From Nitrospirota bacterium (lineage in GTDB: Bacteria; Nitrospirota; Thermodesulfovibrionia; Thermodesulfovibrionales; JdFR-85), in assembly GCA_013152195.1 (NCBI GenBank), contig JAADGU010000030.1:574-12609 (forward strand): DNA of 12,036 nt, read 5' to 3'. The position numbers and the translations under genes are program-made. The notes under the pieces are model-generated. The model was not told the origin of the DNA, ran no database searches, and saw only the letters and a list, made by a program, of their open reading frames with translations. How positions within the stretch are numbered: position 1 is the first letter of the stretch; each line of letters starts with the position of its first letter. Positions 6,963 through 12,036 of the stretch are shown in pieces.

Positions 6963-6970
6963 CCTGTGCT
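6938..6970. promoter_or_regulatory. 10-base inverted repeat overlapping the gcvH promoter (candidate operator)
   Basis: AGCACAGGTT (6938-6947) and AACCTGTGCT (6961-6970) are perfect inverted arms separated by 13 bases, so half-site centres are 23 bases apart, about two helical turns. One arm ends in the first two bases of the -35 element and the other covers most of the -10, so a bound dimer would block polymerase. No U tract follows on either strand, which argues against an intrinsic terminator. Confidence 0.45.
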
Positions 6971-6991
6971 GACTGTGAACAGTTAAGCTTC

Positions 6992-7016
6992 GGGGTTTGG
7001 GCAAAGCCCGTTCCCC
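6992..7016. other. Imperfect hairpin downstream of glyQS
   Basis: GGGG and GGGC on the left pair with GCCC and CCCC on the right around an AAA loop, with a three-by-three internal loop. It lies 22 bases past the glyQS stop and could mark the end of that transcript, but no U run follows on the minus strand, so I cannot call it an intrinsic terminator. The rest of the gap 6878-7037 holds the gcvH promoter, operator candidate and leader. Confidence 0.25.
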
Positions 7017-7037
7017 ATATTATCGCAGGTACCGGAA

Positions 7038-10000
7038 TCACAATTCCTGCAATCTGTAAATATCAATAAACCCGGAAGCTATACGGTTTATCATTGCAAG
7101 GAGGCACAGACGGTTCAGCCTTACACGCTCATCCTTGTCCATTACAAGGACATTGTCAAAGAAATCATTTATTGGTCCCCTGAGTCCGCCGATCAACAAT
7201 AAGGCATTACGGTAGTCAAATCTTTCAACACTCCCCTTTACCTCATCGGCTGTCTCCCTGGCCCTCTGATAGAGCATCTTTTCCTCTTCGTGCATAAAAA
7301 GACTTTCATCGACCTCATCTGAAAGGGGCTCCCTGATACCCTTCAATATATTAAATACCCGTTTAAGGGCAATCAGCGTCTCATTATAAACCGGTTCCTT
7401 TTTAAATGACTCCACGGCATCCATTATCTCCTTCACCCTGACAAGGGGAAGGTTTTTTGATTTCTCCATTACTGCCTGCACTGTATCGTGTGAGTAGCCT
7501 TCTGAAATAAAGAGGTGTTCAAGCCTCTGGAGGAAAAAGTCAAGCACCTCCTCTTTTAAGGTATCAGCGTTGCCAGCACCGCTCTTAGCGGGCTCCTTAA
7601 ACACTATCTGCAGCAACTCTTCAAGGCTTATGGCAAATCCCCTTTTTATCAAGAGAGATATAATGCCAAGTGCCTGCCTCCTCAGGGCAAACGGGTCCTC
7701 GGAACCGCTTGGCTTCAGACCGATAGAGAAGAATGTCACCACGTTATCAATACGGTCGGAAATACTGAGGATTGCACCTGTATCAGTGGACGGAAGGTCT
7801 CCCCCTGCATGAGTTGGAAGGTACTGTTCATAAATTGCCTCTGCAACCTCTGCATCTTCTCCCCAGTGCAGTGCATAGTATTTACCCATCAGGCCCTGAA
7901 GCTCCGGAAACTCCCTTACCACCCCGGTTATTAAATCAGACTTTGAAAGCAGCGCGGCCCTCTTTATCTTCTCCGATGCATGCGGCACAAGCACTGAGAG
8001 CCCGATTGCCACCCTGTAAACCCTCTGCACCTTGTCGTAGAGGCTGCCGAGTTTTTCCTGAAAGGTAACCCGCTTTAATTCTTCCAGCCTATCGCTGAGC
8101 GGCCTCTTCAGGTCATCCTCATAATAAAACCTTGCATCATCAAACCTTGCCCTTATAACCCGCTCCGCTCCGCTCCGGACAGCCCCTTCATTTTCCCGCC
8201 CTGTGTTACTGACAACCACAAACCGGTTCAACAGGGTTCCATCGTCACGCTGTATGGCAAAATATTTCTGATGGTCTCTCATAACTGTAATTAAAAGCTC
8301 CTTTGGAAGCGACAGATACTCTTCGGAGAAGAGACATGGAACGGCGTTCGGGTATTCCACAAGGAAGGTAACGGTCTCAAGCAGCACCTCATCCTCAACC
8401 GCCCTGCCGCCGGCTGCCTCTGAAAGCCTGTTTACTGACTCCCTTATCTCTTCTCTCCTCCGCGCCTGGTCAACAACCACAAAACTCTCTTCAAGGAGAG
8501 CCATGTATTCATCTGCACCGTGAATCTCTACAGGATCCGGGCTGAGGAACCTGTGTCCCCATGTCCTGTTGCCGCTCCGAAGTCCGTCTATCTCAAGGTC
8601 AATAACATCTCCGTCCATAACGGCAAGTATCCAGTGTACCGGTCTTACAAACCTGAAACTGCCTTCACCCCACCTCATCGATTTCGGAAAGTGCAGGGAA
8701 AGTGTAATCTTTTTAAGTATATCAGGAAGGAGGTCCCTGACAGGTCTCCCCTCCTTCTCAATTATTGCAACCGCATATTCACCTTTTCCCTTTTTCTCAA
8801 TCTTCAGGCTCTCCACATCAACACCCTGGGAGACTGCAAAACCAATGGCAGCCCTGGTCGGGGCCCCTTTTTCATCAAAGGCAACATTTTTTGGTGGACC
8901 AAAGACAACCTTCCTGACGCTGGCCTGCCTCTGAGGTAATCCCCTCAATATCAGGCTCAGCCTCCTTGGCGTGCCATAAACCTGAACCTCGCTGAATTCA
9001 ATGGAAAGCCCGGTTAAGGCCTCCTCGCAGAGGTTTTTAAGTTGAGAGATCATGCCGGGCAAAAACCTCGCCGGAATCTCCTCAGCCCCTATCTCAAAGA
9101 CAAGGGACTGATGATTGGCAATTGACGATTGACGATTGACGATTGATAATTGTTCTTTTTCTTCAACCTTCAATTCCAAATCCTCAATCTTCAATTGCCG
9201 GAGTGGGAATCCCATCTCCTCACGCTGCCTGAAATATGACTCGGCAACAGATTTTGCAAGCCCCCTGACCCTTGCCATATACCCGGTCCTCTCAGTCACT
9301 GAAAAGGCCCCCCTTGCATCAAGGAGATTAAATACATGGGAACACTTCAGGCAGAATTCGTACGACGGAAGGACAAGGCCGTAATCGATCAACCTCTTTG
9401 ACTCTTTCTCGTAATCATCAAAAAGCCTTCTCAGAAGGTCTATATCCGCATAATCAAAATTAAACTTCGAAAACTCCACCTCTTCCTGATGATGAAGCTC
9501 ACCGTACCTTACCCCCTCAGCCCATTGAATATCGAAAACACTCTCAACCCCCTGAAGATACATGGCGATCCTCTCGAGTCCATAGGTAATCTCTACAGAA
9601 ACCGGCCTGAGGTCAATACCGCCAACCTGCTGAAAATATGTAAACTGCGTAATCTCCATTCCGTCAAGCCATACCTCCCAACCAAGTCCCCATGCCCCGA
9701 GAGTGGGAGACTCCCAATCGTCTTCAACGAACCGGATGTCATGTTTTGCGGGATCAAGCCCAATGGCCCTGAGACTCTCAAGATATAGATCCTGGCTGTC
9801 AAGTGGAGACGGCTTGAGTATAACCTGATACTGGTAATAGTGCTGCAGCCTGTTGGGGTTTTCGCCATAACGCCCATCCGTGGGCCTGCGTGAGGGTTCA
9901 ACGTAGGCAACCCTCCACGGCTCCGGGCCCAGGACACGCAGAAATGTTGCGGGATGGAAGGTCCCTGCCCCCACCTCAACATCATAGGGTTGAAGCAGGA

Positions 10001-10058
10001 GACAGCCCCTGTCAGCCCAGTACTTATTTAAATTCATTATTATTTCCTGAAAATACAT
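7038..10058 (-). CDS. glyQS: Fused glycyl-tRNA synthetase alpha-beta (GlyQS)
   Basis: Bacterial glycyl-tRNA synthetase charges tRNA-Gly and is usually made as separate alpha (GlyQ) and beta (GlyS) chains. Here one frame of 1006 residues encodes both. Residues 1 to about 288 are a complete GlyQ: GCLLLQPYDVEVGAGTFHPATFLR (18-41), EPSRRPTDGRYGENPNRLQ (54-72), FVEDDWESPTLGAWGLGWEVWLDG (110-133), and the terminal ESYFRQREEMGFP. Residues about 319-1006 are GlyS, starting FEIGAEEIPARFLP and ending with the anticodon-binding region FFDNVLVMDKDERVRLNRL. About 30 linker residues lie between them, part of them encoded by a heptamer repeat. The start at 10058 is chosen because GGTGA lies 5 bases before it and it matches the normal GlyQ start; the frame stays open 42 codons further upstream, but that stretch contains the promoter. 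Fused GlyQS is known in chlamydiae and plant organelles. Confidence 0.95.
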   Translation of the reverse strand: MYFQEIIMNLNKYWADRGCLLLQPYDVEVGAGTFHPATFLRVLGPEPWRVAYVEPSRRPTDGRYGENPNRLQHYYQYQVILKPSPLDSQDLYLESLRAIGLDPAKHDIRFVEDDWESPTLGAWGLGWEVWLDGMEITQFTYFQQVGGIDLRPVSVEITYGLERIAMYLQGVESVFDIQWAEGVRYGELHHQEEVEFSKFNFDYADIDLLRRLFDDYEKESKRLIDYGLVLPSYEFCLKCSHVFNLLDARGAFSVTERTGYMARVRGLAKSVAESYFRQREEMGFPLRQLKIEDLELKVEEKEQLSIVNRQSSIANHQSLVFEIGAEEIPARFLPGMISQLKNLCEEALTGLSIEFSEVQVYGTPRRLSLILRGLPQRQASVRKVVFGPPKNVAFDEKGAPTRAAIGFAVSQGVDVESLKIEKKGKGEYAVAIIEKEGRPVRDLLPDILKKITLSLHFPKSMRWGEGSFRFVRPVHWILAVMDGDVIDLEIDGLRSGNRTWGHRFLSPDPVEIHGADEYMALLEESFVVVDQARRREEIRESVNRLSEAAGGRAVEDEVLLETVTFLVEYPNAVPCLFSEEYLSLPKELLITVMRDHQKYFAIQRDDGTLLNRFVVVSNTGRENEGAVRSGAERVIRARFDDARFYYEDDLKRPLSDRLEELKRVTFQEKLGSLYDKVQRVYRVAIGLSVLVPHASEKIKRAALLSKSDLITGVVREFPELQGLMGKYYALHWGEDAEVAEAIYEQYLPTHAGGDLPSTDTGAILSISDRIDNVVTFFSIGLKPSGSEDPFALRRQALGIISLLIKRGFAISLEELLQIVFKEPAKSGAGNADTLKEEVLDFFLQRLEHLFISEGYSHDTVQAVMEKSKNLPLVRVKEIMDAVESFKKEPVYNETLIALKRVFNILKGIREPLSDEVDESLFMHEEEKMLYQRARETADEVKGSVERFDYRNALLLIGGLRGPINDFFDNVLVMDKDERVRLNRLCLLAMINRIASGFIDIYRLQEL
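9121..9148. repeat. Heptamer tandem repeat inside glyQS encoding the alpha-beta linker
   Basis: ATTGACG occurs three times in tandem followed by a variant ATTGATA. On the coding strand it is read as residues 304-313 (LSIVNRQSSI), with a degenerate continuation IANHQS. The stretch before it (9150-9200) is also biased, built on TTGAAG- and TTGAGG-like words. The same heptamer forms the end of the MOSC gene. The repeat has no place in either GlyQ or GlyS, so it looks like former intergenic DNA now translated as linker. Confidence 0.75.
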
Positions 10059-10078
10059 GAAGTCACCAAAAGAATTTA

Positions 10079-10108
10079 AATATAATTCAAGTATATCTCT
10101 TTTGTCAA
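10079..10108 (-). promoter_or_regulatory. Promoter for glyQS
   Basis: On the minus strand TTGACA (10103-10108) is a perfect -35, and TATATT (10079-10084) after an 18-base spacer is a near-consensus -10 (TTATAT with 17 bases is the alternative). Transcription would start near 10072, leaving a leader of about 14 bases that still includes the GGTGA ribosome site. It lies inside the upstream extension of the open frame, which supports the start at 10058. Confidence 0.65.
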
Positions 10109-10233
10109 TTTGAGGACATGGCCGGCATCCACAGATTTGAATCCGGGCAATCTGCAAAATCTGAAACCGTTCAGAGTCAAACATATCGCTTCCAACAACC
10201 TTCCATACTACCTACCATCCGGCTTTATATTTT

Positions 10234-10262
10234 TTGGCATAAACGTTATGTTATGCTATAGA
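10234..10262 (+). promoter_or_regulatory. Promoter for the parvulin lipoprotein gene
   Basis: TTGGCA (10234-10239), a 17-base spacer and TATAGA (10257-10262) resemble a sigma70-type promoter, giving a leader of about 27 bases. A 6-base inverted pair GCATAA / TTATGC (10237-10242, 10251-10256) falls within it and could be an operator, though such short arms may be chance. The ribosome site GGAGG lies at 10287-10291, four bases before the ATG. Confidence 0.5.
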
Positions 10263-10295
10263 GCAAACTCAACCAGAAAATAAATCGGAGGCAAT

Positions 10296-11150
10296 ATGAA
10301 AACATTAGCAAAATTTTTCCTGATTCTGTTAGTTATTGCAGGATGTTCAAAAGCACCTGTTGAGAGCAAGGCACCCTCAGACTATATTGCAAAAGTTGAC
10401 GGCTCCTACATTGTGGAGAAAGACCTTAAAAAACAGTTTAACGCCCTGCCGGACTTTATGAAGACAATCTATAACAATGCAGAAGGGAAGAAGAAACTCG
10501 CAGATGAACTCGTAAAGAAGGAACTCATCTACCTTGAGGCCAAGAAGCAGGAACTTGACAAGTCGCCTGAATATAAGGAAAAGCTTGAGGAGTTTCAGAA
10601 ATTAAGCCTGATAAGCATGCTCCTCACAAAAGAGATTGAAGAAAAAGCAAAGGTAACGGAAGAAGACGTAAAGAAGTATTTTGATACTCATCCCGATGAA
10701 TTCTCAACAGACCGTGTAAGGGCAAGTCATATCCTCGTAAGCACAAAAGAGGAGGCTGACAGCCTGTTAAAGAAGCTTAAGGCAGGAGAGGACTTCGCCG
10801 CCCTCGCCAAGAAAAACTCTATAGACAAGGGCTCGGCAGCCAAGGGTGGAGACCTTGGATTTTTCGGAAGGGGACAGATGGTTCCTGAATTCGAGAAGGC
10901 AGTCTTCTCAATGAAAAAAGGCGAGGTAAGTGAGCCGGTAAAAACCCAGTTCGGTTATCATATTATCAAACTGACAGACCTGAAAAAGGGAGAGAAGGCT
11001 GACTATGACAAGGTGAAAGAGAGTTTATCAAAAAAACTGCTCACGGAAAAACGGCGGGCAGCTTTTGACAGTTACATTGAAAAACTGAAAAACTCCTATA
11101 ACGTGGAAATAAACGAGGATAAGCTGAAGAACATAAAACTGGCAGACTAA
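10296..11150 (+). CDS. Parvulin-type peptidyl-prolyl cis-trans isomerase lipoprotein (SurA/PrsA/PpiC-like)
   Basis: Enzymes of this kind act outside the cytoplasm and help exported proteins fold by isomerising peptidyl-proline bonds. The 284-residue product starts with a lipoprotein signal: MKTLAKFF, a hydrophobic stretch and the lipobox IAGC with the lipidated Cys17. Residues about 28-135 form a charged helical chaperone region typical of SurA N-terminal parts. The parvulin domain spans about 139-230 with VRASHILV, GGDLGFFGRGQMVPEFEKAVF and TQFGYHIIKL. A lysine-rich helical tail follows. Position +2 after the Cys is Ser, not Asp, so by the E. coli rule it would go to the outer membrane, if that rule holds in this host. 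It has its own promoter and a strong terminator, so it is probably a single-gene unit. Naming it prsA, surA or ppiC would go beyond the evidence. Confidence 0.93.
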   Translation: MKTLAKFFLILLVIAGCSKAPVESKAPSDYIAKVDGSYIVEKDLKKQFNALPDFMKTIYNNAEGKKKLADELVKKELIYLEAKKQELDKSPEYKEKLEEFQKLSLISMLLTKEIEEKAKVTEEDVKKYFDTHPDEFSTDRVRASHILVSTKEEADSLLKKLKAGEDFAALAKKNSIDKGSAAKGGDLGFFGRGQMVPEFEKAVFSMKKGEVSEPVKTQFGYHIIKLTDLKKGEKADYDKVKESLSKKLLTEKRRAAFDSYIEKLKNSYNVEINEDKLKNIKLAD

Positions 11151-11173
11151 AGCCGAATTAAGATGACATAAAA

Positions 11174-11209
11174 ACCGCAATGCCTGCAATCCGGCATTGC
11201 GGTTTTTTT
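11174..11209 (+). terminator. Intrinsic terminator after the parvulin lipoprotein gene
   Basis: ACCGCAATGCC and GGCATTGCGGT form a perfect 11-base stem with an 8-base loop, followed by a run of seven T (11203-11209). An A run (11170-11174) precedes the stem, so it could also stop transcription from the other side. It begins 23 bases past the stop codon. Confidence 0.95.
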
Positions 11210-11272
11210 CTTCAGCAAATCCCGGCATACAGATGAATCAGTGTCTCAATAAATGGTACTATTATTAGCTTT

Positions 11273-12036
11273 ATGACAACTCATGGTGGAAACATATATA
11301 ATCTTTCCGAGACCTTAAAAATACCGGAGAGAAAGGTAATTGACTTCAGCGCCTCCATTAATCCGTTAGGGGTGTCAAAAAAGATAAAGGCAGGCCTGAG
11401 AAGAGACCTGAAGCACCTCATCAATTACCCGGATCCGGACTGTCACCGCCTCAGACAGCATCTTTCCAGGCACCTCGGCATAGCGGACACCAATATAATC
11501 TGCGGTAACGGAAGCACTGAGCTGATCTATCTCGTTGTGCGGGGGCTCAGACCTCAGAGGGTGTTAATCACTGCCCCCGCTTTCTCAGAGTATGAAAGGG
11601 CGGTTATAACCTCAGGTGATGCCTCAGACAGGACAATCAGTTTTCTGCCACTCAGGGAAGAGGCAAATTTCGGAATTGATACAGAGAGTTTTATAGAGTC
11701 CATGCAGGGGTGTCAGATGGCCTTTCTCTGCAACCCGAACAACCCTACCGCACAACTGCTCCCCAGGGCAGATATTATAAGGATAGCCTCGGCAGCAAAA
11801 GAACTGAAGTGTTTTCTTGTTGTTGATGAGGCATTCATTGATTTCATACCTCAGGAGAGTGTTGCCTCGGTTGTGCCTGAAAATCCCTACCTCATCGTTC
11901 TCAGGTCAATGACAAAGTTCTATGCCCTGAGCGGCTTACGCCTCGGGTTCGGCATCTTCCCGGCTGAAACAGCCGAGAGGCTCAAGGCCCTGAAGGAACC
12001 ATGGACCGTCAACAGCCTCGCCCAGAGGGCCGGCAT
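11273..12036 (+). CDS. cobD: CobD/HisC-like PLP aminotransferase-fold enzyme, probably threonine-phosphate decarboxylase, cut by window edge
   Basis: CobD decarboxylates L-threonine phosphate to aminopropanol phosphate for the cobalamin lower loop; HisC is the related histidinol-phosphate aminotransferase. The 254 visible residues begin THGGNIYN and DFSASINPLG (24-33), typical of CobD. They then show INYPDPD (50-56), GNGSTELI (79-86), CNPNNPT (153-159), VVDEAFIDF (183-191), the PLP-binding Lys215 in RSMTKFYALSGLRLGF (211-226) and PWTVNSLAQ (243-251). The HGGN start and the PWTVN motif favour CobD over HisC. An in-frame stop at 11234 excludes a longer N-terminus, and no ribosome site is visible before the ATG at 11273, so initiation may be weak or leaderless. 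The 3' end lies outside the window. It follows the terminator of the parvulin gene and so should have its own promoter, which I cannot place with confidence. Confidence 0.87.
   Translation, partial: MTTHGGNIYNLSETLKIPERKVIDFSASINPLGVSKKIKAGLRRDLKHLINYPDPDCHRLRQHLSRHLGIADTNIICGNGSTELIYLVVRGLRPQRVLITAPAFSEYERAVITSGDASDRTISFLPLREEANFGIDTESFIESMQGCQMAFLCNPNNPTAQLLPRADIIRIASAAKELKCFLVVDEAFIDFIPQESVASVVPENPYLIVLRSMTKFYALSGLRLGFGIFPAETAERLKALKEPWTVNSLAQRAG

Noticed and set aside
9121..9148. CRISPR array
   Set aside because: Units are seven bases long with no spacers; this is a simple tandem repeat.
10059..10184. Upstream 42-codon extension of glyQS
   Set aside because: The GlyQ family starts at the MYFQEI position, a ribosome site precedes that ATG, and a near-consensus promoter lies within the extension.

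Overview
The window looks like an ordinary chromosomal stretch from a free-living, Gram-negative-type bacterium of moderate GC content. Gene content (CcdA, MogA/MoaB, a MOSC protein, GcvH with its own LpdA, a CobD-like enzyme, a fused GlyQS) and the presence of short palindromic intergenic repeats would fit an anaerobic or microaerophilic lineage such as Nitrospirota or the former Deltaproteobacteria. That placement is an inference; no rRNA or other decisive marker is present.

Layout from left to right. Positions 1-1600 (minus strand) hold a MOSC-domain protein, mogA/moaB and a partial ccdA; the last two overlap by ATGA. A divergent intergenic region follows, then a small plus-strand gene (1775-2104) with a possible helix-turn-helix. 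Enolase (minus, 2223-3500) converges on it. Upstream of enolase is a palindromic repeat element (3572-3654) flanked by a 12-base direct repeat. From 3711 to 6877 (minus) lies a tight cluster read in the order gcvH, lpdA, then a 462-residue protein I do not recognise. lpdA is interrupted by a one-base frameshift in a G run. A candidate promoter with an embedded 10-base inverted repeat sits before gcvH. From 7038 to 10058 (minus) is a fused glycyl-tRNA synthetase alpha-beta gene with a strong upstream promoter. Its linker is partly encoded by a short tandem repeat that also occurs at the end of the MOSC gene. On the plus strand follow a parvulin-type prolyl isomerase lipoprotein with promoter and a clear intrinsic terminator, and the start of a CobD/HisC-like PLP enzyme that runs off the right edge.

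How the genes relate. GcvH and LpdA are the H and L proteins of the glycine cleavage system; GcvT and GcvP are not in the window. GlyQS just upstream also uses glycine. MogA and MOSC belong to molybdenum cofactor biology; CcdA supplies reductant for cytochrome c maturation or periplasmic disulfide reduction. I see no defence system, phage, transposase gene, CRISPR array, tRNA or rRNA. The most notable points are the repeat-derived linker in GlyQS, the unrecognised 462-residue gene in the gcvH-lpdA cluster, the palindrome over the gcvH promoter and the lpdA frameshift.
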